NCBI GenBank assembly: GCA_964561105.1
Contig: CAZLOH010000003.1
Span: 1 to 64,000 of the forward strand
DNA: 64,000 nucleotides
Source: JADLHS01 sp964561105
Lineage (GTDB): Bacteria; Verrucomicrobiota; Verrucomicrobiia; Limisphaerales; JADLHS01
Reading direction: 5' to 3'
The notes beneath the pieces were generated by a model that was given only the letters and a program-made list of their open reading frames with translations, was not told the DNA's origin and searched no databases. Of the stretch, positions 36,601 to 43,558 are shown one piece after another; the first letter of the stretch is position 1; every line of letters begins with the position of its first letter. Both the position numbers and the translations under genes were made by a program.

Positions 36601-39600
36601 GAACGGATAACCGTAGGCCGTCAGGCTGGCCGGAAAACTTACCGACTCGTGGATGCCATTCACGCCGCCATAGCGAACGTAGTATTTCGATCGCGCGGTG
36701 AGCGGATACCAACCGGTATCCATCGCCGCGAGAAGACTCCGGCCCTGCGCGGGCGCGCGGAAGTTCAGGCCCGGATAATTGGCGAAGCCGTCGAGGTAAT
36801 TGGATTGCCCCGGCCGTTCCACGTAGGTGACGCCGTTGGTCAGGCCATAACCGGACAGCAACAGGCGGGCGGGCAGTTGATAGTCCTGTTCGCTGGTTAA
36901 GTCGTCCGGCCTCAGGAAAGTTCCCGCGAAAAAGCAGACGCCAGTGGACACGTCGCTGGTGCGTTGCGCGTAATCGTTTCCCTGAATGAAACCCCAGGTC
37001 AGATTCGTCGGCGGCACGGTGCCGTACGCCAGCAAGCCGCCCTCCGGCGTAAAGCTGAATTCGCCGAGACCGAGATGTCCGACCGGGGCAGTGAACGGCA
37101 GCACCAGCGGACCGTTCGTCGCAAAACTGGTGCAACCGCTGTCCGGGGAACAGTCCCGCGCATAAGGAATCGGGGCCGGGCCGTTGATCAACAAATAACT
37201 CGCCGCAGTGTCCACGAGATCGTTGGAGATCGAAAGCGCGCCGCCGACCATCGGAACGTGATCGCCTACGTTGCGGTTCAGGTAGGGGAAATGCGGGCGA
37301 TACTCATTTTCCTGCAACGTGGCCTGCATCGTGAGCCGCGCCGTCCCGTTGGTGTCGGGCCGGATATAGACCGGCGCCCCCGCCGTTGCTGCGATGTCGT
37401 GATAGTATTCGTCGTTGGAAATACGATCCGCAGCGAGTGGCACGACAAGGTTCGGACGCTGCGCGGCCAGTTCATCGTCCTCCTGTTGCCGGACAAATTG
37501 CAGCGCGTCTGCCTGCGCCAGATAGAATTCACCCTGCGCAACGTGCCACTCGACTTGCGGCGCCACGATGAAGAACGGTTTCGTATCCTCGGCGAAGTAA
37601 AGTTCGTTCGTGCCATAGGACGCCGCAGTGAAGACGAGGTCGGAAACCGGCGCGAGTTGGGCGTCGAGCGTGACGGGGTTCGCACTTGTGAGCATCGAAT
37701 CCAGCACGCGGACGTTCGGCCGATATTGCACGCCGAAGCCGGTCGGCAACTGGACCGTCACCCCGAGTGCCGCCGCGCCCGCAGCCGTGAGCGTGGCGTT
37801 CGACAGGCTGTAATGGATTCCGTTCGCCACCAGCGCGCCCGGCCGAATGCTGAGCGACTTCCCGCCGGCCGTATTCGTGGCCGTCCCGTCTGCGCCCAAG
37901 TCAACGGACGTGAACGAAAAGTCGTTATCACCGAAGGTAACGGCCGGATTACTCACCAGATGCGCCGCGCCGAACGGGATTTTGAGCGAGGTCGAAAGGA
38001 ACGACGGTGGCGAGACGGATGCCGCCGTGGGAAAGGTGCTCAGGTCGGTGAACACCGTCGCCACCGGCCCAAAGTAAATCGTGCCGTTGAAATGCAGCAG
38101 TCGCTGACCGGAGATCTGACTGGATTCATCCGCGACGAACGGCGCGCCGTTGGCGGAATGGGTGGTGGCGACGTCGAGCGTGAACGTGTTGTTGACTGAA
38201 TCCAGTTGCGCCGTCGGTTGCAAGGCGAAGATGGATTGCTTGACCACGCCGGCAGGTGCGACCGGAGGCGCGGCGGCGTTGAACGGCGCGAGCGCATAAG
38301 TGAAATTGGTCCGGCTGTTCGCCAGCGGCACCGCACCACTGCTGGAGCCGGTCAGTGTGAACTGCTGCGTCACCGTGAGACTCGTGTTTGCGCCTGAAGC
38401 GCCGAAATCGTCCAGCCGCCACGCTTCGAATCGAGCCAAGGCCACAAAAGCATTTTGCGCCGGAATGGTGTCCACGGCATGGGCGCGGGTGAACCGGGCC
38501 AGACCGGTTTCGACCAGCACGACGCTCGTGCCATCACCGAGGAACGCGGTCGAGCCGGTCCACGCGATCCCGTTTTGGAGCGTGCCGCCGTGACCGTGGC
38601 CGCTGCCATCGCTGGCCGTTGTTCCGCTCCCTTCATTCAGATGCCACAAGGCGACCAGGCCGCTTTCCGATCCGACAAGGGGAGCGTTTTCGTAAGTGGC
38701 GATTTGGGTTGGGGTCAGTGCGACGTTCCAGACTGACACCTCGTCCATCGCGCCCAGCAGGGAATTGCTGTACATCCAATACTTGCCGAGCTGCAGATTG
38801 GTGGACGTGGTGGGCGCGCCGGGCGTGCCGGTCCAACCCAGACTGCCGGTTTGCGTGCCGTCCACATAGAAGCGTCCGCCCGCCGCATCCACGACAAGCG
38901 CGATGTGATGCCAGAACCCGTCGGCAATCGCGCCGCCGTCCACCCCGTTCACGCCATCATAAACATAATTCCCGCCGTCCCGAAAATACCAGGCGTGCAA
39001 GTGACCGCCCGCAACGAACAGGGAATAACCGTTCCCCGACGACTCGCCGTATTTGCTGACCAGACCGTCCTTGGGCGAACTGTTCCGCGCCGTGCGCACC
39101 CACGCCATGACCGTCAGCGGATAGGCATTTAACGCGGCGGCGTTCGGCACGTCCACGAAGTCATCCGCCCCGTCGAAATTCAGGGCCGTGCCGGCAACCG
39201 CGTTGAACACCAGTGGGGCGCTGGAGGCGATGCGTGCGGGAGTGTTCTGCAACGTGCCTGTGTGCCCGTGCCCCGTGGCGTCAGTAGCCGCCAGTCCGGA
39301 GCTTTCGTCGAAATGCCAGAGAGCGACGAGACCATCCTCGTTCCCGTTCAACTGGCGATGCTTGAGGTAATTGATTTCACGCGCGTCGAGACTGCGATTC
39401 CACACGGCGACTTCATCAATGTCGCCGTCGAAAGGATACGTGGACGTATTGAAACGTCCGATTTCGAGCGGTTGCGTGGAAGTGGGCGCGCCGCTGCCAC
39501 CGCTCCAAGGGCTTTGCCCCACCACCGCGCCATCCAGATACAATTTCCCACCGGTCGCATCCACCACCAACGCGGCTTGATGCCAGAACCCGTCGGCGAC

Positions 39601-39948
39601 CGGGGTGGCGGAGTTGGTGTTAATGGCGACACTCGTCAGCGTCCGAAAATAGAATCCGCGCAACACACCATTCTGGACGAGGATCTGCCAGCCATCGCCG
39701 CTGCCATTGACGTATTTGCCAACGATCCCCTGCCACTGAATGGCGGAGTTGGTGGTGCGGAACCAGGCGGTGACCGTGAACGGGTAGGCGTTCAATGCGA
39801 CATCGTGCGGGACACTGACGTAACTGTTCGTGCTGGTGAATCGGAGAGCATTACCCGCCCCGGCTTGGGCGCGGGCCAGCGCGAGCGCGCCCAGCAGCAA
39901 AACCACGCCGCGCCGGAGCCATCCGGAAAATTTTAGCCTTCGAGCCAT
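33649..39948 (-). CDS. Giant exported LamG protein of about 2100 residues (first gene of operon)
   Basis: From 39948 (MARRLKFSGWLRRGVVLLL; five codons earlier is also possible) a signal peptide is followed by two LamG/concanavalin-like domains at about 30-230 and 255-475 (RFTSTNSYVSVPH, FWHQAALVVDATGGKLYLDG, IDEVAVWNRSLDAREI; DGADDFVDVPN, FWHHIALVVDAAGGRFYVDG). A long beta-rich region follows, then a helical region (about 1410-1790, IASAVQGGLDASGITKGFRS and LESELTDLRAQFQQVRAQIG) and a beta-rich C-terminus with clustered cysteines (VCGRIGVCPFCVEGCKEV). No catalytic motif is seen. The layout suggests a very long surface or periplasmic fibre with glycan- or protein-binding N-terminal domains. 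I know of no characterised relative. Confidence 0.82.
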   Translation of the reverse strand: MARRLKFSGWLRRGVVLLLGALALARAQAGAGNALRFTSTNSYVSVPHDVALNAYPFTVTAWFRTTNSAIQWQGIVGKYVNGSGDGWQILVQNGVLRGFYFRTLTSVAINTNSATPVADGFWHQAALVVDATGGKLYLDGAVVGQSPWSGGSGAPTSTQPLEIGRFNTSTYPFDGDIDEVAVWNRSLDAREINYLKHRQLNGNEDGLVALWHFDESSGLAATDATGHGHTGTLQNTPARIASSAPLVFNAVAGTALNFDGADDFVDVPNAAALNAYPLTVMAWVRTARNSSPKDGLVSKYGESSGNGYSLFVAGGHLHAWYFRDGGNYVYDGVNGVDGGAIADGFWHHIALVVDAAGGRFYVDGTQTGSLGWTGTPGAPTTSTNLQLGKYWMYSNSLLGAMDEVSVWNVALTPTQIATYENAPLVGSESGLVALWHLNEGSGTTASDGSGHGHGGTLQNGIAWTGSTAFLGDGTSVVLVETGLARFTRAHAVDTIPAQNAFVALARFEAWRLDDFGASGANTSLTVTQQFTLTGSSSGAVPLANSRTNFTYALAPFNAAAPPVAPAGVVKQSIFALQPTAQLDSVNNTFTLDVATTHSANGAPFVADESSQISGQRLLHFNGTIYFGPVATVFTDLSTFPTAASVSPPSFLSTSLKIPFGAAHLVSNPAVTFGDNDFSFTSVDLGADGTATNTAGGKSLSIRPGALVANGIHYSLSNATLTAAGAAALGVTVQLPTGFGVQYRPNVRVLDSMLTSANPVTLDAQLAPVSDLVFTAASYGTNELYFAEDTKPFFIVAPQVEWHVAQGEFYLAQADALQFVRQQEDDELAAQRPNLVVPLAADRISNDEYYHDIAATAGAPVYIRPDTNGTARLTMQATLQENEYRPHFPYLNRNVGDHVPMVGGALSISNDLVDTAASYLLINGPAPIPYARDCSPDSGCTSFATNGPLVLPFTAPVGHLGLGEFSFTPEGGLLAYGTVPPTNLTWGFIQGNDYAQRTSDVSTGVCFFAGTFLRPDDLTSEQDYQLPARLLLSGYGLTNGVTYVERPGQSNYLDGFANYPGLNFRAPAQGRSLLAAMDTGWYPLTARSKYYVRYGGVNGIHESVSFPASLTAYGYPFSFASYRLSYLDGDNHESRTDGQVVLPYPSDFTVEFERMKFLCRGNLDTAELPATVGQKKMSYWNTYIQPLALDFKPLSADPCSFANRYLVLGVGLKLPFISNAFHARLGFKPDGNLATPATGIADGVDSRFPVAANLQLQGPGGSYFPLTTAAEGYFNNYQSAPSVPGFFNLVGRLRVPFFRDVKVQLHVTPLSQTDATIAIMGGWPAEEGLGANRGWNVGAQNYFNTAKFDPNSDGWPTAVSLNQYRHSPDENYRPRAQRNWIEVAGFDYPLDWNPLLREFRGFTPATVTLPVIDVDSDLKELSPGKVDFDFAQDLDLKLPRIKLLDLANDAVNEINAPLNTLSNAIASAVQGGLDASGITKGFRSLQTLLREDAGDFFRPVLETALTAPGSNVVDNLYTALAPLAGNKTALLANTAAIVSAGSNGLQTAIQSLNGTTADATKVVGQIAQTLHDVDDTMGLFQRVLQKDPDGKRHVVQIIIQKLVQDQGPAIGFFTTLGDSVVNDLLADLDPTLTQLESELTDLRAQFQQVRAQIGAVPLATDFNQSLELANHDLVATSAFLQQAGGAVSNLLGSVVGPAGDFFTADPARAREQIREQLILAFLGSPIPGKYQQTFRQFLYDKNFLLDQIMNVLFDQLNRTIRNGLEQQVGIAGETDGVFDAMKGVGRLSGSLASAKIRGAPTFQGDSLRAIHLDSQIKLNLPDEMNFSAFMDIKELDSATAPLACIPAGGAAAEVTLGANDIPLDWAGVPSVDPSGKKLTLSVAARWTLAGGAVKGIGGSLGIRGQAGFKGCSMSEIQAALAIGEVENYFTAQAKATVVILGAPVDFRAGMFAGHACSLDALKLIDPEVEQVLQQPGEFDGVYLEFGGGLSLSDILFGESSDALDVRADISTALFYQGGPRFGRIGGRQSVNVDVKLLYVLEGSAGWTVFVVLDTANQLTVGGSAQVCGRIGVCPFCVEGCKEVKVTGVIKDNGIDYFIDY

Positions 39949-40144
39949 GCGAACTGGATTCAACCCCGGCTGCGATCGGCACAGCCCATCCCTATTTAAT
40001 TGAGAAGGAATGGTGGGAACGGATTACAGAAAAAATTTTGGCTAGCGGCGAAACAGGGACAGTTTGCGCGCCTTGGCCGGAGCAGTCACCTCCATGACCG
40101 ACATTCGAGCGGGAAGGAACAGAGTGAAACAGTTCCCATGCCCA

Positions 40145-40285
40145 TCAATCACCAGCTTGGACCTGCCCTCCGGCCAGGACGCAGGCCCCGCCGAGCGGGT
40201 CAGGAAACCGAACTCGATCCCGGTCATCGCAGAAGATCGCCTCGTAATGATCGCTGCGATTCGGAGCAGGATAAATCGCCCAGCC
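40145..40285 (-). pseudogene. Possible remnant of a glyoxalase/VOC-family gene
   Basis: One minus-strand frame reads GWAIYPAPNRSDHYEAIFCD followed by DRDRVRFPDP and ends at a stop at 40145. This resembles the last strand-helix of vicinal-oxygen-chelate proteins, where a H-Y-x-A-x-F-x-D-x-D-x-x-R-x-E pattern holds a metal ligand. Stops lie directly upstream in frame, so only about 47 residues survive. Short similarity, so uncertain. Confidence 0.35.
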
Positions 40286-40437
40286 ATGCGCACTTTATCA
40301 TGATTGCCCGTAGCCTACTTCGCCATCTCTCGCTTTCCACCAGCGCCGCCTTCAACCCCTCACGCTTATGGGCGACCTCATTATGAGTTACGACGTCGAG
40401 TTCCGGCGGGCGAAGTGCCTGCCGCATCCCAACCCGT

Positions 40438-40457
40438 GACCGGGAAGCTTCCCGGTC
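40438..40457. repeat. Perfect 20-bp palindrome
   Basis: GACCGGGAAGCTTCCCGGTC reads the same on both strands with no loop. It lies about 80 bp upstream of the possible ATG at 40539 of the sialidase-like gene, so it could be an operator, but this is only position-based. Confidence 0.6.
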
Positions 40458-40538
40458 GCAGCCCGAACCGAGGAAGCCCGACTGACATCGCTCTTGGAAT
40501 GGGATTACCAAGTCACCAGAATGGGGTGAGCCTAAAAT

Positions 40539-41852
40539 ATGACCTTTGTTCAACAGCCGGCGATGCCTCACGGCGCCGTGAACACCAGTCCGTGCCGGTC
40601 CGCGTCGAGCCGTGCACCATTCCGATTCGCCGCGGCGGAATGCTTGCGCCATGACGTTGTCTGGCAAACCGGCGTCAGGAGCAAACCCGCGCAGACCAGA
40701 CGGGTGCAGCCGGCCGGGCTGGCTTGGGTGAAGCGGGCGTCATGCGCGCTGATCGCCACGGCGGCCGTCACGGTTTCGGCCACGGCCGGCAATGCCGAAC
40801 CTGCGCGCCGGGGTTCAATTCAGTTTCTCCAGCAGTCTCCGCTGTTCACCACGACCAACGCGGCGGACCACCTCAACTTTCCCTTCGTCGGACGATTTGA
40901 TGATGGCACGATGTGGCTGTTTTACACGCAGGGCCGGCATCTGCTCGCCCCCGAAACGCATTTCGTGAAAATCTCCACAAACAACGGACAGACCTGGGCC
41001 AGCGCCGCCCATCCCATCTCTCCCAGCAACGTCCATGAATTCGCCCCCGGCACGGGGCCGTTGAACGCGGTGGGCCAGGAAATGCGCGTGGTTTCGGTCA
41101 GCTTCGCGTCCAGTCCAACCTTTTCGAACCGGCAGACGCTCTACCTCAACCGATGGATCAGTCCGCGAAGCCCAAATCAGCCGCTGCCGGGCGGCAGTGG
41201 ACGGGAGCTGGAGTTCCCTTTTCCCGTCCGCAATCTGACGGCCCACCGCTCCATGATTGAACTCGCCCCGGGCGAACTGCTGCAATCGTTGTACGGCCAG
41301 AAACAGGGAGACACGAAAGAGCGGGCCATGTTGATCCGGTCAACCGACAAAGGCGAAACCTGGCACTACCACTCCACGATCGGTTACACGGACGCGACGA
41401 GCGAGGGTTTCGCCGAACCGGACCTGATCCAATTGAGCGACGGTTCGTTACTGGCGATGCTGCGCACCGGCGGCGGTTCGGAAATCTGGCAGACCCGGTC
41501 CACCGACGGCGGGCGGACCTGGACGGACGCGCATCCCGTCAGCGCGAAGTTCGGCACGGTTGATCCACACTTGCTGCGGACCCGGAACGGCACGCTCCTG
41601 GCGACCGCCGGACGCCCCACGGGGCAATATCTGTTGGTGGACTACACAGGCACCGGCAACCACTGGGAGGAACACACCATTCTCGCGCCCACACACCCAG
41701 GATCCGGCTACGCGTCACTGATCGAATACGAACTCAACAAGGTCATGCTGTTTTATACTTGGAGCGGCTTCTGGAAGACCGACCTGCCGACCAATGAACT
41801 GCCCAACCGGATCATGGTCACCCGGTTCAGCGTTACCGTCGCCCGGCCCTAA
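40539..41852 (+). CDS. Exported sialidase-fold (BNR/Asp-box) protein
   Basis: A beta-propeller protein of the sialidase superfamily. Three Asp-boxes are visible: STNNGQTW, STDKGETW and STDGGRTW, spaced along the propeller, plus RSMIELAPGELLQSLYG and EPDLIQLSDGSLLAMLRTGG typical of bacterial BNR exo-sialidase-like proteins. The signal sequence (KRASCALIATAAVTVSATAG) begins at residue 64 of this frame, next to a GTG at 40728, so the real start may be 40728 (374 residues) and not the ATG at 40539, although GGGGTGAG lies just upstream of that ATG. Likely glycan hydrolase or glycan binder; the catalytic Tyr/Arg triad was not confirmed. Confidence 0.85.
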   Translation: MTFVQQPAMPHGAVNTSPCRSASSRAPFRFAAAECLRHDVVWQTGVRSKPAQTRRVQPAGLAWVKRASCALIATAAVTVSATAGNAEPARRGSIQFLQQSPLFTTTNAADHLNFPFVGRFDDGTMWLFYTQGRHLLAPETHFVKISTNNGQTWASAAHPISPSNVHEFAPGTGPLNAVGQEMRVVSVSFASSPTFSNRQTLYLNRWISPRSPNQPLPGGSGRELEFPFPVRNLTAHRSMIELAPGELLQSLYGQKQGDTKERAMLIRSTDKGETWHYHSTIGYTDATSEGFAEPDLIQLSDGSLLAMLRTGGGSEIWQTRSTDGGRTWTDAHPVSAKFGTVDPHLLRTRNGTLLATAGRPTGQYLLVDYTGTGNHWEEHTILAPTHPGSGYASLIEYELNKVMLFYTWSGFWKTDLPTNELPNRIMVTRFSVTVARP

Positions 41853-41898
41853 ACCGGGAAATTTCACAAACCTTTTCTCGCGTCCGCGCAAAACCTCT

Positions 41899-41994
41899 GT
41901 ATCGCGGGTTTCCCAACCTGCTGGATCGCCGATTTCCAAATCGGCAGCACGTCGAATCGCTCGGATCGCCCGCAGGTTGGGAAACCCGCGATAC
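41899..41994. repeat. Inverted repeat with perfect 23-bp arms
   Basis: The arms 41899-41921 and 41972-41994 are exact reverse complements (outer end GTATCGCGGGTTTCCCAACC). Between them lies a second small hairpin, 41928-41935 GCCGATTT with 41938-41945 AAATCGGC. This nested cruciform of about 96 bp sits between the sialidase-like gene and the toxin pair. It looks like a REP/MITE-type element, but could also end transcription of the sialidase gene. Confidence 0.8.
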
Positions 41995-42068
41995 GGCATA
42001 CTTGGCAGTCTGTGCTACGCAGCGTTTGTAAACGGGTCACCCATTAGCGTGAGCGGTCAAGAGTAAAA

Positions 42069-42215
42069 ATGGATTTCCGTCAGCCAGCTTTCCGTTTCCT
42101 AACGGAGAAGAAAGCGGACGCGGCGGCTGACCGCATTAGCGCGGGCATCGCGACGGAGCGCAAGCGCGGCACGATCAAGCCATTTACAGGCAAGCTCAAT
42201 GAGTTGCGAAGGTGA
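42069..42215 (+). CDS. Small protein upstream of RelE-like toxin (possible antitoxin)
   Basis: A 48-residue basic, helical protein (MDFRQPAFRFLTEKKADAAA...) too short for routine gene calls. It overlaps the start of the next gene by 17 bp in another frame, the arrangement of a coupled toxin-antitoxin pair. It has no recognisable DNA-binding fold. It could instead be an upstream fragment of the toxin gene moved out of frame by an indel, since the toxin frame lacks a strong N-terminal strand. Confidence 0.45.
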   Translation: MDFRQPAFRFLTEKKADAAADRISAGIATERKRGTIKPFTGKLNELRR

Positions 42216-42471
42216 AACCACGGCCCGCTTCCGCAAGAGCATCCCGGAAGGCCACCATTCCACCGTGTTGGAAACGCTTAACCGGATGCGGGAAGGCTTT
42301 GGGCAACCGCACATTCACTCAGGCTTGGGCATCCGCAAGCTACGGAAGCACATTTTCGAGTGTCGCACGGGTTTGGATTTACGCCTGGTGTTTGAAGCGC
42401 GCAAGGGGACGCTGGCCTTCGACTTCGCGGGCAATCACGATGAAGTGAAAGCCTACCTTCGCAACCGCTAA
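42199..42471 (+). CDS. RelE/ParE-like toxin
   Basis: A 90-residue protein whose C-terminal half has the beta-strand order of RelE-superfamily mRNA interferases: GIRKLRKHIFECRTGLDLRL, then VFEARKGTLAFDFAGNHDEV and the closing KAYLRNR helix. Basic residues on the strands would suit ribosome-bound cleavage, but catalytic residues in this superfamily vary. The N-terminal 25 residues look less typical, so the start may be wrong or the gene slightly altered. Preceded by an overlapping 48-residue frame. Confidence 0.7.
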   Translation: MSCEGETTARFRKSIPEGHHSTVLETLNRMREGFGQPHIHSGLGIRKLRKHIFECRTGLDLRLVFEARKGTLAFDFAGNHDEVKAYLRNR

Positions 42472-43112
42472 AACACTTTCCACCTTAGTTCCCCGCCCTT
42501 CAAATCGCGGCTGATGAAACTCCCGAACGGTTGCGCCCGCACGTCGTCCGGGTTGTGACCCATCGCGGCGACCGAGCGCAAGGCCTGGCGTTCATCCAAC
42601 CGGAAGCAGACGATCTCCGTGGCCGCACCAACCACGGACGGATTGAGCTTTTCCGGGCGTTGCGTGTCGAACACGAATTCCACGCCGTCACTGCGACCGT
42701 CCTGAGCGAGCATGGCCAGTTCAGCGGGGATAGAATCCTCCGTGCAAAAGTTCCAAAGCTCGGCGATGAACATCAGCTTGCGACCCGGGCCACCCTTGGC
42801 CGTGTGCCGGACGTAACGGCAAAAGTGTTTCAAGGCTTCCACCCCGATCTTCCGATCATACGCGCCCCCGGGAAACTCGCGGGCCGGATTGTAAATCACC
42901 CAGCGCGAGGCAAGGGCGCGATTCATCGCGGCGGTATCCGGGCAGGTGGGCAACACCAGCTTGCGCCCCTGCCAATCGAAGGTGAACCGATCATTCCAAT
43001 CGAACACGAACCGGCACGCGACGTTCACCGCGTTGAACGCGAGGCGCCGCACGAAGATGGTCTTGCCGCTTCCCGTGCGGCCAAGGACTAGCGTATGATT
43101 GGGTTCAAGCAT
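42468..43112 (-). CDS. Orphan HerA/FtsK-superfamily ATPase, packaging or Zot-like
   Basis: A 214-residue single-domain P-loop protein. Walker A is LGRTGSGKT (10-18); the Walker B strand is KLMFIAELWNF (112-122) where the usual Asp-Glu pair is reduced to Ala-Glu; a Gln sensor lies in VFDTQRPEKLNPSV (148-160). This combination, with the Q motif and the final F-x-x-R-D-x-x-G-G-E-x-R-x-K-V-F strand, fits genome-packaging ATPases of double-jelly-roll viruses and Zot/pI-like assembly proteins, both of the HerA/FtsK class. There is no membrane span. No capsid, replication or integrase gene is near, so it is an orphan. It meets the toxin gene tail-to-tail with a 4-bp overlap. Confidence 0.65.
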   Translation of the reverse strand: MLEPNHTLVLGRTGSGKTIFVRRLAFNAVNVACRFVFDWNDRFTFDWQGRKLVLPTCPDTAAMNRALASRWVIYNPAREFPGGAYDRKIGVEALKHFCRYVRHTAKGGPGRKLMFIAELWNFCTEDSIPAELAMLAQDGRSDGVEFVFDTQRPEKLNPSVVGAATEIVCFRLDERQALRSVAAMGHNPDDVRAQPFGSFISRDLKGGELRWKVF

Positions 43113-43558
43113 TTAACGCAAAGACGCCAAGGCGCAAAGACGCAAGGCCGGGACACTTTCCCTTTGCAGTGCTATCTCCCAACTTCGCCGCGCGCTGCGA
43201 AGATTTTTACAGAGCCGATACGCTTCAAAGTGCTGCCGACTTGCAGCCGGCAGACCCGGGAACTTCCGACTACAAGTCGGAAGCACCTCCAGGCGTCCGT
43301 CCTCCGCCTTTGCGTCTTTGCGTCTTGGCGTTGAAAAAGTTTTTCATGGCGTCTTGCCCTTGGCTTCGTCAGCGCGGGAACTTTCATCGCAGACGAAGGA
43401 TGGCTTCTGGAGGAATGCGGGGCGCGCCTGTGGGCCCACGCAGGGTGCGCGGAATCCACTCACTGCCTGTTGCGGCCGGATGCTTCCGGCCCGGCGCGGG
43501 GCGCATTGATCTGTGGTCGGGCGGCTGCGCTCCCCTGGAGTTCAATCGGATCGTTCCG
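43113..43558. repeat. Intergenic GCAAAGACGC repeat pair
   Basis: Arms rich in GCAAAGACGCCAAGGCGC (about 43116-43148) and the complementary CCTTTGCGTCTTTGCGTCTT (about 43307-43336) face each other over about 160 bp. Within the loop is a smaller perfect hairpin, 43264-43271 TTCCGACT with 43275-43282 AGTCGGAA. The same GCAAAGACGC unit occurs at about 25041-25110. The rest to 43558 holds no gene I can support. Confidence 0.65.

Larger units (their letters stand above)
39964..40538. other. Gap upstream of the giant operon, with a gene remnant and a palindrome
   Basis: About 575 bp without an intact gene. A fragment at 40145-40285 resembles the end of a VOC-family protein, and a perfect 20-bp palindrome lies at 40438-40457. 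The promoter of the giant operon should lie between 39964 and about 40100; I could not assign boxes. Confidence 0.45.

Noticed and set aside
26262..39948. The giant operon as an insecticidal Tc-type toxin
   Set aside because: FG-GAP repeats occur in TcB-type proteins, but no Rhs core, SpvB or TcA-like channel features were seen.
43113..43340. A possible CRISPR array because of repeated units
   Set aside because: The units are arms of inverted repeats without regular spacing or unique spacers, and no cas gene is present.
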